A stretch of 64,000 nt of DNA from Parvicella sp964387945. GTDB lineage: Bacteria > Bacteroidota > Bacteroidia > Flavobacteriales_D > Parvicellaceae. The notes below the pieces were generated by a model. That model did no database searches. It was not told the origin of the DNA and worked only from the letters and a program-made list of their open reading frames with translations. The stretch spans positions 124,001 to 188,000 of the forward strand of contig CAYLYX010000001.1 in assembly GCA_964387945.1 (NCBI GenBank). The letters run 5' to 3'. The translations under genes and the position numbers were made by a program. The stretch's first letter is position 1. Each line of letters opens with the position of its first letter. Positions 18,864-27,838 of the stretch are shown here, one piece after another.

Positions 18864-19685
18864 TTAGATTACATGATAGTCTCTAAGGTATTGTTCCATC
18901 TCTTGTTGCAGTTCCTTTGCCTTTTGAGCAGCAACCGCAGCGAAGTCTTTTGTAGCATCTGCATAAATGATGCCTCTTGAGGAATTGACCAACAGTCCAC
19001 ACTCAGAAGTCATTCCATTCTCAACCACTTCTCGAAGGCTCCCTCCCTGGGCTCCTACACCAGGAACCAACAAGAAGTTTTCGGGCACAATTGCTCTTAC
19101 CTTCTGCAAAATATCAGCTCTTGTAGCACCCACTACATACATGATGTTTCCTTTGTCTCCCCACTCTTTGGATTTCTCCAATACTTCTTCAAACAATAAG
19201 TTACCAGAAGTGAGCGATTTATATTGAAAATCTAATCCTCCCGAGTTACTTGTTGCTGCCAGTAAGATCACCCATTTCTCGTCAAACCCAAAATAGGGTG
19301 TCACAGAATCTTCTCCCATGTACGGGGCTACCGTGATCGCGTCAAAATCATAGCGTTCAAAGAATGTTTTTGCATACAATCTGGATGTATTTCCGATATC
19401 TCCCCGCTTTGCATCTGCTATAATGAACTTATCCAAAGGAATATATTCTATCGTCTTTTCTAGAGAAATCCATCCTTCTGGACCAAGTGACTCATAAAAC
19501 GCAATATTGGGTTTGTAAGCCACACAAAAATGTTTTGTGGCATCAATGATCGCTTTATTAAACTCAAAAATCGGATCTTCCGAATCGAGTAAGTGCTTGG
19601 GCAGCTTATTTGGATCGCTATCTAAACCTACACACAAAAACGATTTTCTTTCCTTTATCGCTGCTATTAATTCTTGTCTTGTCAT
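18864..19685 (-). CDS. pyrF: Orotidine 5'-phosphate decarboxylase (long type)
   Basis: 273 residues, the length of the long bacterial/mycobacterial-type OMP decarboxylases. It converts OMP to UMP, the last step of pyrimidine synthesis. The catalytic Asp-x-Lys-x-x-Asp motif is in FIIADAKRGDIGNTS near residues 88-102. The substrate segment LCVGLDSDPNKLP is near 17-29, and the phosphate-binding segment LVPGVGAQGG is near 218-227. It lies between DUF2851 (3 bases) and prfA (15 bases), all minus strand. Confidence 0.95.
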   Translation of the reverse strand: MTRQELIAAIKERKSFLCVGLDSDPNKLPKHLLDSEDPIFEFNKAIIDATKHFCVAYKPNIAFYESLGPEGWISLEKTIEYIPLDKFIIADAKRGDIGNTSRLYAKTFFERYDFDAITVAPYMGEDSVTPYFGFDEKWVILLAATSNSGGLDFQYKSLTSGNLLFEEVLEKSKEWGDKGNIMYVVGATRADILQKVRAIVPENFLLVPGVGAQGGSLREVVENGMTSECGLLVNSSRGIIYADATKDFAAVAAQKAKELQQEMEQYLRDYHVI

Positions 19686-19700
19686 TTACTTCAGGATCAA

Positions 19701-20792
19701 TTAAACTTCTACTCCTCCCTCCTTTAACTTTTCTGTATTTTCTGCAATCTTCAGCGCATCTAGCATTTCTTCAATATCGCCATTCACAAAATTGTTCAGG
19801 TTGTACATCGTCTTGTTGATACGGTGATCTGTAATTCTTCCTTGCGGCCAGTTGTACGTGCGAATCTTTGCCGAACGATCTCCCGTGGATACCATGGTTT
19901 TTCGCTTAGCGGCTATGTCTCCATTTCGTTTGTTCAATTCAATGTCATACAACTTGGCTCTCAACATATCCATTGCCATTTCACGGTTTGCCAGCTGCGA
20001 TCTCGCTACTTGACATACCACAACCAACCCTGTAGGTTTGTGTGTTAGCTGAACTTTTGTTTCTACCTTGTTTACGTTCTGACCACCAGCTCCTCCAGAT
20101 CGAGAAGTTTGCATTTCAACGTCAGCAGGGTTTAGATACACATCGACCTCTTCTACTTCAGGAAGAACTGCTACTGTGGCAGCAGATGTGTGAACCCGTC
20201 CTTGTGTTTCTGTATCCGGAACCCTTTGAACCCGATGCACTCCAGCCTCATATTTCATGGTTCCATAAACTTCCTCTCCGGTTACTTTTAGGGCTACTTC
20301 TTTATAACCTCCCATTGTTCCTTCGTTAACGTCCAGCACTTCCACTTTCCATCCTTTCGTATCGAAGTACTTGCTATACATTCTATAGAGGTCTCCAGCA
20401 AAAAGGCTCGCCTCATCACCGCCAGTACCCGAACGGATTTCTACGATGGCGTTTTTATCGTCCTCAGGATCTTTTGGAATCAGCATCCACTTGATTTTCT
20501 CCTCCCATTCGGTTCGTTGTTCCTCCAATTCTTTGATTTCCATCTTTGCCATTTCCCGAAATTCAGGATCATTCTCCTCTCCTAGCATGGCTTGCGAAGA
20601 ATCAATGTTATCGAGTACATTCTTGTAGGCTTCATAAGCTTTTACGATCTCCTCCTTATCCTTGTACTCTTTATTTAACTTCACATAACGACTCATGTCT
20701 GATATGATCTCGGGGTCGGTAATCAACTTCCCTACTTCTTCAAATCGAATTTTTATTGCCTCTAATTTTGGCAAGTAGCTTTCTGCACTCAT
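19701..20792 (-). CDS. prfA: Peptide chain release factor 1
   Basis: 363 residues, the full RF1 length. The GGQ loop that triggers peptidyl-tRNA hydrolysis is in SRSGGAGGQNVNKVET near residue 233. The RF1 codon-recognition region is present upstream (GVHRVQRVPDTETQGRVHTS, about 184-203). RF1 reads UAA and UAG. It is 10 bases after purM and 15 before pyrF. Confidence 0.96.
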   Translation of the reverse strand: MSAESYLPKLEAIKIRFEEVGKLITDPEIISDMSRYVKLNKEYKDKEEIVKAYEAYKNVLDNIDSSQAMLGEENDPEFREMAKMEIKELEEQRTEWEEKIKWMLIPKDPEDDKNAIVEIRSGTGGDEASLFAGDLYRMYSKYFDTKGWKVEVLDVNEGTMGGYKEVALKVTGEEVYGTMKYEAGVHRVQRVPDTETQGRVHTSAATVAVLPEVEEVDVYLNPADVEMQTSRSGGAGGQNVNKVETKVQLTHKPTGLVVVCQVARSQLANREMAMDMLRAKLYDIELNKRNGDIAAKRKTMVSTGDRSAKIRTYNWPQGRITDHRINKTMYNLNNFVNGDIEEMLDALKIAENTEKLKEGGVEV

Positions 20793-20802
20793 CTCTCTTT
20801 AA

Positions 20803-21987
20803 TTAGTTGTTATACTCAAACGTTCCGAAGGCGGATGAGATCGTTAATTTTTTCTCGGTTGCCGCTTCTACTCTTCCTACAATCTTTGCTTCAACACTAA
20901 AACGTTCTGAAATCTGAATAATTTCATCTGCTACCGATTCATCCACGTATAGTTCCATGCGATGCCCCATATTAAACACTCGGTACATTTCTTCCCATGA
21001 CGTTCCCGACTCCTCTTGAATCAACTTAAACAATGGAGGAAGTTCGAAAAGATTGTCCTTGATCACATGGACATCATTAACAAAATGCAAGACTTTGGTT
21101 TGTGCTCCTCCACTACAATGCACCATTCCATCAATTTTATCGCGATGCTTAAGCAGTACTTCCTTTATGATAGGGGCGTAAGTACGTGTGGGCGAAAGCA
21201 CCAATTTACCTGCGTCAATCGGACTATTCTCTATCTCCTCGGTAAGGTTCTTTGTTCCAGCGTAAACCAGTTCATTCGGCACAGCTGGATCAAAACTCTC
21301 TGGATAATTACTCGCAAGTGATTTACCAAAAACATCATGTCTTGCCGAAGTCAATCCATTGCTTCCCATTCCTCCATTATACTCCTTCTCGTAAGTCGCT
21401 TGTCCGAAAGAAGATAATCCAACAATAACATTTCCTGGTTTTATGTTGGCGTTGTCAATGACATCGCTCCTTTTCATTCGTGCCACGACTGTGGAATCAA
21501 CAATAATTGTTCTCACCAAGTCACCCACGTCAGCAGTTTCACCTCCTGTAGATTGAATGGTAACACCAAATTCACGAAGTTCCTGAATGAGTTCTTCTGT
21601 TCCATTAATAATGGCTGAGATGACATCACCTGGAATTAGGTTCTTATTTCGACCAATAGTTGAAGACAACATGATATTATCTGTAGCACCTACACAAAGT
21701 AAATCGTCAATATTCATGATAAGCGCATCTTGGGCAATACCCTTCCAAACCGAAAGATCTCCAGTTTCTTTCCAGTACATATAAGCCAATGATGATTTTG
21801 TTCCAGCTCCATCGGCATGCATCACCAAACAATACTCTTCATCCCCACTCAAATAGTCGGGGACGATTTTACAAAAGGCCTTTGGAAACAACCCTTTGTC
21901 TACATTCTTTATTGCTGCGTGAACGTCTTCCTTGCCCGCAGACACTCCTCTTTGTTGGTACCTTTTTTCAATTGCCGCCATACTCAT
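20803..21987 (-). CDS. purM: Phosphoribosylformylglycinamidine cyclo-ligase (AIR synthase)
   Basis: 394 residues, about 50 longer than E. coli PurM and typical of the Bacteroidetes form. It makes AIR from FGAM with ATP in purine biosynthesis. Visible signatures are the ATP-binding region VMHADGAGTKSSLAY near 55-69, DALIMNIDDLLCVGA near 89-103, and the glycine-rich STGGETADVGDLV near 150-163. The C-terminal AIRS domain has the FNMGHRMELYV segment near 345. First gene of the purM-prfA-pyrF-DUF2851 run. A strong terminator for the upstream gene lies just before it. Confidence 0.95.
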   Translation of the reverse strand: MSMAAIEKRYQQRGVSAGKEDVHAAIKNVDKGLFPKAFCKIVPDYLSGDEEYCLVMHADGAGTKSSLAYMYWKETGDLSVWKGIAQDALIMNIDDLLCVGATDNIMLSSTIGRNKNLIPGDVISAIINGTEELIQELREFGVTIQSTGGETADVGDLVRTIIVDSTVVARMKRSDVIDNANIKPGNVIVGLSSFGQATYEKEYNGGMGSNGLTSARHDVFGKSLASNYPESFDPAVPNELVYAGTKNLTEEIENSPIDAGKLVLSPTRTYAPIIKEVLLKHRDKIDGMVHCSGGAQTKVLHFVNDVHVIKDNLFELPPLFKLIQEESGTSWEEMYRVFNMGHRMELYVDESVADEIIQISERFSVEAKIVGRVEAATEKKLTISSAFGTFEYNN

Positions 21988-22005
21988 ATTTCATTAAGGT
22001 ATACT

Positions 22006-22041
22006 AAAAAAAAAGACATCCTACTTTGGGGCAGGATGTCT
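22006..22041 (-). terminator. Intrinsic terminator of the PorE-like gene
   Basis: On the minus strand a 9-bp perfect stem (AGACATCCT / AGGATGTCT) with a 10-base loop is followed by eight Ts. It lies 20 bases after the stop codon at 22061 and 19 bases before purM. Confidence 0.92.
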
Positions 22042-22060
22042 CACATATTATTTATTTCAT

Positions 22061-24073
22061 CTACTCTCCTCCGGAGCCAGAAGGCTTATAATCGAAGCTC
22101 AATACTCTAAACTGAGTACGTCTGTTCTTCTGGTGAGCTACTTCTTTCTCTTCAGTTGTAGCCATGTTGTCAATCGTATCACACTCTAACCCTGGAGCTC
22201 TTGGTGTAGTCTCTCCGTATCCTGCAGGAACCATTCTCTCAGCTGGAATACCTTTTGAAATTAGGTAATCAACACAAGATTGAGCACGCTTCTGAGATAA
22301 CGCTTTGTTATACTTGTCAGAACCTCTACAATCCGTGTGTGCTTGCAACTCAATTACAATTGTTGGGTTATCCATTAGCGTTTGATAAAGGTAATCTAGT
22401 GAATCTTCTGAGTTGATTCTTTCGTCTACCAATAGTTCGTGCTTATCGTATGCATACTGAACTTCTGGGAAGTCGATCACGACATCTTTACTTGCAGGCT
22501 GCATAAACAACTCTTCGATGTATTTCTTAGAGTTCTGCTCTCCTACTGTACTAAACTTTGACTTAGCTCCAAGAAACTCATCTTTAGACACTTCAATGTT
22601 ATACGAAGTTTCTTTATTGATGTATCTATTCGAACCGTCCTCATCGTAAATGAACTTACCTTCTTCGTCTGTAGTTTTAACAACTTGAGATCCATCAGAA
22701 CCAACCAATGTAATTTCTACACCAGCCAATGGTTCTTGCGTTTCTTTATTTTTAACGTAAACCTCAAGAATGAACTTGATTTCTGGCAAGTTGAAAGAAT
22801 ATAAATCATCTCTCCCTTTTCCTTCTGGTCTACTTGACGTAAAGAAACCTCTTTTATCGTCAGAACCTTTTTCGAAGATAATTCCGTAATCGTGTTCTGA
22901 AGAGTTAATTGGGTATCTAAGGTTTTCTACATTACCCCACTGCATTTCTCCAGTTCCTTCAGCTCTGAAGATATCCAAACCTCCCATACCAACATGTCCG
23001 TTTGACGAGAAGTAAAGTACTCCTTCTTCTGTTAGGTGAGGAAACATCTCATCGCCAGAGGTGTTGATCTTTGGACCTAAGTTCTTAGGTGTACCCCATG
23101 CTTTCTCTTTCTTGTCCCACTCAGTAAGCCATAAATCTTTACCTCCCTGACCTCCTGGAAGATCAGAAGCAAAAATCATGTAGTCTTCTTTTCTATCTAA
23201 GGTAGGATGACCGCATGATAATGAGTCAGCACCTTCTGGTTTAAGTACAATTTTTGTAGCTTGCTTCCATGACTGTCCTTGAGGCTCTGAGTAGTAGATA
23301 TCACAACCTAAGTTTGTTTTCTTTTCACGCGGACATCTTGTGAAGTACAATGCATCCCCTTTTCTGTTCATATAAGCCCCACCCTCATTATCTTCTGTGT
23401 TGATTGTTTCAGGTAAAATTTGAGGCTCTCCCCACTTTCCTTTGTTATCTCTAGTAGTTGTCCAAAGGTCCATGTAAGACTCTCCTGTTCTGTTATCAAT
23501 TCCATCACCTGTAGATCCTGGTCTTGAAGAAGAGAAAATTAACACTTCGTGTTTCTTATCTCCCCATGCTGGAGCATAATCGTAAGATTCTGTATTCAAT
23601 TGAATCTCATTCTGAACGATATGCTTGGTAGGCTCCGCCTTCCACATTTGCGCTTTTTTACAAGATTCTAAACCAGCTTCTGCTTCAGCAACGCCAGGCT
23701 TCTTAGACAAAAACTGCTCATAATAATCTTGAGCTTCCTTATAGTTACCTTGCTGCTTTAATACATCAGCCATTCTGAAAAGAACCTCAGGATTGGAACT
23801 AGCGTACTTCAATTTAATTGCTTTTGCATAGAATGTTTCTGCCTGAGCAGGATCTACCATCAAACGGTAGCACTCACCAATTTGGTAATTAATTCTTGCT
23901 TTTTCAGCTGGCTTAGCTTTCACATCAGCTTTCTTATAAGCCTCAATCGCTGAGAAATAGGACTCATTCGTAAATGCAAGATCAGCTTCCTTGGCAAAAT
24001 TCTTTTGTGCATAAGTTGCTGTTCCCAGCCCACAAATAATTGACAAACAAACAATTAATCTAAAAATTTTCAT
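22061..24073 (-). CDS. OmpA-family protein with TPR, PD40 and carboxypeptidase-regulatory-like domains (PorE-like)
   Basis: 670 residues with a signal peptide (1-22, ending ATYAQ). TPR-like helices are at about 25-150. A beta-propeller region of PD40/WD40-like repeats spans about 150-440 (phrases such as LIFSSSRPGSTGDG and YFSSNGHVGMGGLDIF). A carboxypeptidase-regulatory-like Ig fold follows at about 440-530. The C-terminal OmpA peptidoglycan-binding domain spans about 535-665 (IELQAHTDCRGS, NKALSQKRAQSCVDYL). This order matches PorE of the type IX secretion system, which links the secretion complex to peptidoglycan. Flavobacteria carry several such paralogues, so the T9SS role is likely but not certain. 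It lacks a lipobox cysteine. Confidence 0.85.
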   Translation of the reverse strand: MKIFRLIVCLSIICGLGTATYAQKNFAKEADLAFTNESYFSAIEAYKKADVKAKPAEKARINYQIGECYRLMVDPAQAETFYAKAIKLKYASSNPEVLFRMADVLKQQGNYKEAQDYYEQFLSKKPGVAEAEAGLESCKKAQMWKAEPTKHIVQNEIQLNTESYDYAPAWGDKKHEVLIFSSSRPGSTGDGIDNRTGESYMDLWTTTRDNKGKWGEPQILPETINTEDNEGGAYMNRKGDALYFTRCPREKKTNLGCDIYYSEPQGQSWKQATKIVLKPEGADSLSCGHPTLDRKEDYMIFASDLPGGQGGKDLWLTEWDKKEKAWGTPKNLGPKINTSGDEMFPHLTEEGVLYFSSNGHVGMGGLDIFRAEGTGEMQWGNVENLRYPINSSEHDYGIIFEKGSDDKRGFFTSSRPEGKGRDDLYSFNLPEIKFILEVYVKNKETQEPLAGVEITLVGSDGSQVVKTTDEEGKFIYDEDGSNRYINKETSYNIEVSKDEFLGAKSKFSTVGEQNSKKYIEELFMQPASKDVVIDFPEVQYAYDKHELLVDERINSEDSLDYLYQTLMDNPTIVIELQAHTDCRGSDKYNKALSQKRAQSCVDYLISKGIPAERMVPAGYGETTPRAPGLECDTIDNMATTEEKEVAHQKNRRTQFRVLSFDYKPSGSGGE

Positions 24074-24169
24074 AGTTGGTCTTTTAAAATCGTTCAGTCA
24101 TCAGAGAAATTTCATTCTCTTGAATTATGCGAAAATAAGTATTTTATTTTAATTAGAAATTTTAAGACC

Positions 24170-24208
24170 AAAAAAAAGTCAACGATTCTAAATCAAACCG
24201 TTGACTTT
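24170..24208 (-). terminator. Intrinsic terminator of the glutamine synthetase gene
   Basis: Read on the minus strand, a 10-bp stem (AAAGTCAACG / CGTTGACTTT, arms 24199-24208 and 24175-24184) with a 14-base loop runs into a T-tract. It begins 25 bases after the stop at 24233. The rest of the 159-base gap to 24073 is AT-rich and should hold the promoter of the PorE-like gene. I see only a one-mismatch -7 box (TATTTTCG) there. Confidence 0.9.
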
Positions 24209-24232
24209 ATTTCATGACCTTTTAAGGAGACC

Positions 24233-26419
24233 CTATCTTGCAAACAGAAGTTCTCTCAATTTTGGCAGTTTCCAAAGTTCATCATCAATCACTCGCTCCA
24301 ATCGGTCTGCGTGATACTTAATCTCTTCAAACAACGGCTTAACTTTCTCGCAGTACGCTTCAGCTTTTTTCTCTGTATCTTCAATTGAATTGGCTTTTTT
24401 GCGTGCCTCAACCATTTCGCTCACCTTGGTATAAACTCCTTGCAAGTGCAGGTTAATATATTTGAGCAGATCTTCCTGAGCGCCTGTCATTTTTCCAGCA
24501 GCTGCTCCAAAAACACCTTTCATACCCTGAAGATTCTCTAAAACTACATTTTGATACTCAATAGCCGCAGGTATAACACTTGTATTACAAAGGTCTCCAA
24601 GCACTCTTGCTTCAATCTGCAATTTCAAAATGTAATTCTCCAGCTCCACCTCATGTCGTGCTTCGATCTCACGCTCAGAGAGAATATCTAACTTCGAAAA
24701 GAGGTCTTTATAAGGTTTCGTAGTCATTACTTTGAGTGCAGACGGTGTGTCTAAAAAGTTATTTAAACCTCTTTTCTTGGCCTCTTTTACCCATTCTTCT
24801 CCATATCCGTTACCCTCAAATCTAATTTTCTTTGATTCCTTAATGAGCACTTGTAATTCCTTCAATAGCGCCTCATCTTTTTTATCTCCTTTCTTAATCC
24901 TAGCATCAACCGAAACTTTAAACTTTGCCAATTGGTCTGCAACTATTGTATTGATTGCGATCATCGCAGAGGAACAGTTTGCTGTAGAACCTACTGCTCT
25001 AAACTCAAACTTATTACCCGTGAACGCAAACGGAGAAGTTCTGTTTCTATCTGTATTGTCCAGTAACAACTGAGGGATTTTACCGATACTTAATTTCAAT
25101 TCCGTTTTCGCTTCCGGTGTCATCTTACCTGCTTTGATCGATGCCTCCAACTTATCTAACATTTCTGAAAGTTGCGAACCGATAAAAACAGAAATAATGG
25201 CTGGAGGAGCTTCGTTTCCTCCTAGTCGATGATCGTTGGTTGCAGAAGCAATACTCGCTCTTAAAATATCTGGATTATCTGCAATTGCCTTAATGGTATT
25301 CACGAAAAAAGTAAGAAACCTGAGATTGGTCTTTGGGTTTTTTCCTGGTGAAAGTAAGTTTACACCTGTGTTGGTACCAAGCGACCAGTTATTGTGCTTT
25401 CCTGAACCGTTGATTCCGGCAAATGGTTTCTCGTGAAACAAAACTCGGAAGTCATGCTTACGAGCGATTTTTTCCATCAAATCCATCAACAACAGATTGT
25501 GATCCACTGCCACATCAGCCTCTTCATATACCGGTGCACACTCAAACTGATTGGGAGCTACTTCGTTATGTCTTGTTTTGATTGGAATTCCCAACTTCAA
25601 GGATTCAAACTCTAGCTCTTGCATGAATGCCAAAGCCCTTTCTGGAATTGACCCGAAATAATGATCATCTAATTGTTGTCCTTTTGCTGGCATGTGTCCT
25701 AACAAAGCTCTTCCAGACATCATTAAATCCGGACGTGCATTGTAAAGTCCCGCATCTACCAAAAAGTACTCTTGTTCCCAACCTAAAGTGGCTCTAACTT
25801 TTGTAATGTTCTTGTCAAAATATTGACAAACATCTGTTGCAGCCTTATCAATGACATCCAATGCTTTTAACAACGGCATCTTGTAATCTAATGCCTCTCC
25901 TGTGTAAGAGATAAAAACAGTAGGAATGCAAAGTGTTGTTCCTATAATAAAAGCAGGCGAACTTGGATCCCAAGCAGTATAACCTCTTGCCTCAAAAGTA
26001 TTTCGAATTCCTCCATTCGGAAAAGAAGAGGCATCTGGCTCTTGCTGAACCAATAAACTTCCTTCAAACTGCTCAATTGCTCTTCCATCTGAAGTAGGTG
26101 TAAAGAAAGCATCATGTTTTTCTGCTGTTGAGCCAGTAAGTGGCTGAAACCAGTGCGTATAATGCGTTGCCCCTTTTGCTAATGCCCAATCTTTCATTGC
26201 CATTGCCACTTGATCAGCAATATCGCGTTCTATTCTGTTTCCATACTCCATTGCATTTAAAACAGAATCGTATGCTTCTTCAGTTAAATGAGAACGCATC
26301 GCTACTTTACTAAAAACATTACTTCCGTAAAATTCGGAGACTTTTCCATTGTTTACGTTGAGACCTTTCGCTTTTCGCTGCATCAACTCCTCGAGGGCAG
26401 CATATCTTACTGATGACAT
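24233..26419 (-). CDS. glnA: Glutamine synthetase type III
   Basis: 728 residues, the size of GSIII (GlnN) rather than the roughly 470 of GSI. It makes glutamine from glutamate, ammonia and ATP. GSIII signatures are present: the N-terminal GSIII domain with YGSNVFSKVAMRSHL near 29-43, the catalytic-core segment ATLGWEQEYFLVD near 211-223, AGINGSGKHNNWSLGTNTG near 332-350 and NRTSPFAFTGNKFEFRAVGS near 455-474. The C-terminal helical region beyond about 500 is specific to this type. A -7 box precedes it (26442-26449) and a terminator follows. Confidence 0.96.
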   Translation of the reverse strand: MSSVRYAALEELMQRKAKGLNVNNGKVSEFYGSNVFSKVAMRSHLTEEAYDSVLNAMEYGNRIERDIADQVAMAMKDWALAKGATHYTHWFQPLTGSTAEKHDAFFTPTSDGRAIEQFEGSLLVQQEPDASSFPNGGIRNTFEARGYTAWDPSSPAFIIGTTLCIPTVFISYTGEALDYKMPLLKALDVIDKAATDVCQYFDKNITKVRATLGWEQEYFLVDAGLYNARPDLMMSGRALLGHMPAKGQQLDDHYFGSIPERALAFMQELEFESLKLGIPIKTRHNEVAPNQFECAPVYEEADVAVDHNLLLMDLMEKIARKHDFRVLFHEKPFAGINGSGKHNNWSLGTNTGVNLLSPGKNPKTNLRFLTFFVNTIKAIADNPDILRASIASATNDHRLGGNEAPPAIISVFIGSQLSEMLDKLEASIKAGKMTPEAKTELKLSIGKIPQLLLDNTDRNRTSPFAFTGNKFEFRAVGSTANCSSAMIAINTIVADQLAKFKVSVDARIKKGDKKDEALLKELQVLIKESKKIRFEGNGYGEEWVKEAKKRGLNNFLDTPSALKVMTTKPYKDLFSKLDILSEREIEARHEVELENYILKLQIEARVLGDLCNTSVIPAAIEYQNVVLENLQGMKGVFGAAAGKMTGAQEDLLKYINLHLQGVYTKVSEMVEARKKANSIEDTEKKAEAYCEKVKPLFEEIKYHADRLERVIDDELWKLPKLRELLFAR

Positions 26420-26441
26420 AGTTGAGAAATTTAATTTTCAA

Positions 26442-26449
26442 CAAATGTA
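26442..26449 (-). promoter_or_regulatory. -7 promoter box of the glutamine synthetase gene
   Basis: TACATTTG on the minus strand matches TAnnTTTG and ends 22 bases before the ATG at 26419. No convincing -33 TTG is seen. Confidence 0.55.
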
Positions 26450-26498
26450 CACCATTTTTGAAGGGGTAGATTTAATTATTTTTTATTTTTTTCAACAT

Positions 26499-26521
26499 CA
26501 CCCCTATTTTTTTAGGGGGTG
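26499..26521. repeat. Inverted repeat between the antiporter and glutamine synthetase genes
   Basis: CACCCCTA (26499-26506) and TAGGGGGTG (26513-26521) can pair with one bulged G around a T6 loop. It lies 11 bases after the antiporter stop. On neither strand is the stem followed by a T-tract, so it is not a standard terminator. Confidence 0.55.
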
Positions 26522-26531
26522 AACTGAAAAT

Positions 26532-27494
26532 TTAAGATTTGAGCTTCAGAACAATCCAGAAGATGTAAGCCACATAACACAACAATAAAACAGCTCCTTT
26601 CCAGCGACCAATTTTTGAACCTAAATAAAGTATAGGAATCATGAGTGCCGCTACCCCTAACATCCACAGCATATCAAAAGACAATACTGCCTCATCCACA
26701 GCAACAGGCTTTACGACCGAGGTCACACCTAATACTGCAAAAACATTAAATATATTAGACCCAATTAGGTTTCCGACAGAGATATCACTCTGTTTCTTGA
26801 CAGCCGCCATGATGGACGCCACCAATTCTGGTGCTGAAGTCCCAAAGGCTACTACCGTTACTCCAATCACACTATCTGACAACCCAAACTTACTAGCCAA
26901 ATCAGAAGCACCACTCACAAACCACTCCGAACCAAAATACAATCCAACCAATCCTCCCAGCAACAGCAGTAAAGAAACTCCAAGGGAGTCCTTCACTTCA
27001 TCCGCATTAATCTCACCTTCGCTTAACACCCCTTCCAGCTTCGATTTCTCACTCTTCCGAGAAGAACGTATCAAAAACACTGTAAAGCCGATCAGAATAG
27101 CCAGAAACACAACTCCCTCCCATCGATCAATCATTAGATTTAGAGCGAACAACGCAAAAAGCACTGACGCCAGCATCATCATCGGATAATCAATCCGTTT
27201 GGTTTGTTTTTCTGCAACGATCGGAAAAATCAACACCGTAACTCCAAGCACCAAAGCTAAATTAGCAATATTAGACCCAACCACATTACCGATAGCTATC
27301 CCAGGATTTCCATCTAACGCACTTTGCAAACTAACCAACAATTCTGGAGCAGAGGTCCCAAAAGAAACTACCGTCATACCAATAACCAGCGGAGAAATCT
27401 TCATTGCCGCAGACAACCCTACCGCCCCGCGAACCAAAACTTCGCCTCCTACAATCAAAACGGCCAAGCCAGCTAGTAATAACAATACCTCCAT
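26532..27494 (-). CDS. Calcium/sodium antiporter (CaCA family, YrbG-like)
   Basis: 320 residues with about ten TM helices in two related halves. Each half has the family alpha-repeat: SFGTSAPELLVSL near 45-57 and AFGTSAPELVASI near 213-225, each followed by a GN(L/V)(V/I)GSNI motif. An acidic loop (about 145-170) joins the halves. These carriers exchange Ca2+ (or K+) for Na+ across the inner membrane. It lies 10 bases after tatA, so the two are probably cotranscribed. Confidence 0.94.
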   Translation of the reverse strand: MEVLLLLAGLAVLIVGGEVLVRGAVGLSAAMKISPLVIGMTVVSFGTSAPELLVSLQSALDGNPGIAIGNVVGSNIANLALVLGVTVLIFPIVAEKQTKRIDYPMMMLASVLFALFALNLMIDRWEGVVFLAILIGFTVFLIRSSRKSEKSKLEGVLSEGEINADEVKDSLGVSLLLLLGGLVGLYFGSEWFVSGASDLASKFGLSDSVIGVTVVAFGTSAPELVASIMAAVKKQSDISVGNLIGSNIFNVFAVLGVTSVVKPVAVDEAVLSFDMLWMLGVAALMIPILYLGSKIGRWKGAVLLLCYVAYIFWIVLKLKS

Positions 27495-27504
27495 GAAATA
27501 GCGA

Positions 27505-27768
27505 CTATTTATTGTCCTTTTTGAACTCTTTACCTTCTACGATCTTCTCAATATCATCCTTAACGTCATTCAACCCCTGAGTGGTATTCTTGGTTGAATT
27601 CGCTATATCCCGCTGAATTTCCTGTGTAGCATCCTTGATCTGACGAATACCCCGTCCTAAATTTCTGGCAATGCTCGGAATACTATCCGCACCAAAAACC
27701 ATTAGGACAATCAGCAAGATCACCAAAATCTCTCCACCGGAGATGCTATTGAGAAAAAGTAAACTCAT
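27505..27768 (-). CDS. tatA: Twin-arginine translocase subunit TatA/TatE
   Basis: An 87-residue protein. It has a short N-terminus, one TM helix (about 10-27: GGEILVILLIVLMVFG), the hinge and amphipathic helix (about 30-50: IPSIARNLGRGIRQIKDA), and a charged tail. It forms the pore of the Tat system for folded proteins. I chose the ATG at 27768. The frame extends to a TTG at 27777, but that TTG is the end of the promoter box TACTTTTG, so it is unlikely to be the start. tatB/tatC are not nearby. Confidence 0.92.
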   Translation of the reverse strand: MSLLFLNSISGGEILVILLIVLMVFGADSIPSIARNLGRGIRQIKDATQEIQRDIANSTKNTTQGLNDVKDDIEKIVEGKEFKKDNK

Positions 27769-27774
27769 GAGGCG

Positions 27775-27782
27775 CAAAAGTA
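27775..27782 (-). promoter_or_regulatory. -7 promoter box of tatA, fused to the mdh terminator
   Basis: TACTTTTG on the minus strand matches TAnnTTTG and ends 6 bases before the tatA ATG. It directly follows the T-tract of the upstream terminator. Confidence 0.6.
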
Positions 27783-27783
27783 C

Positions 27784-27816
27784 AAAAAAAGGTCATCCCT
27801 AGCATGGAATGACCTT
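27784..27816 (-). terminator. Intrinsic terminator of mdh
   Basis: On the minus strand, AAGGTCAT (27816-27809) pairs with ATGACCTT (27796-27789), with partial extension into the loop, and is followed by a T-tract. It begins 22 bases after the mdh stop at 27839. Confidence 0.88.
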
Positions 27817-27838
27817 AAGTATATCGTTCATTAATTTT

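Noticed and set aside
26641..27189. 182-residue plus-strand frame antisense to the Ca2+/Na+ antiporter
   Set aside because: Composition is Ser/Thr/Asn/Pro-rich without domain or hydrophobic core, and the minus-strand antiporter has clear GTSAPE motifs.
27769..27777. TTG start for tatA
   Set aside because: The TTG is the last part of the TACTTTTG promoter box. The ATG at 27768 gives the normal TatA N-terminus.
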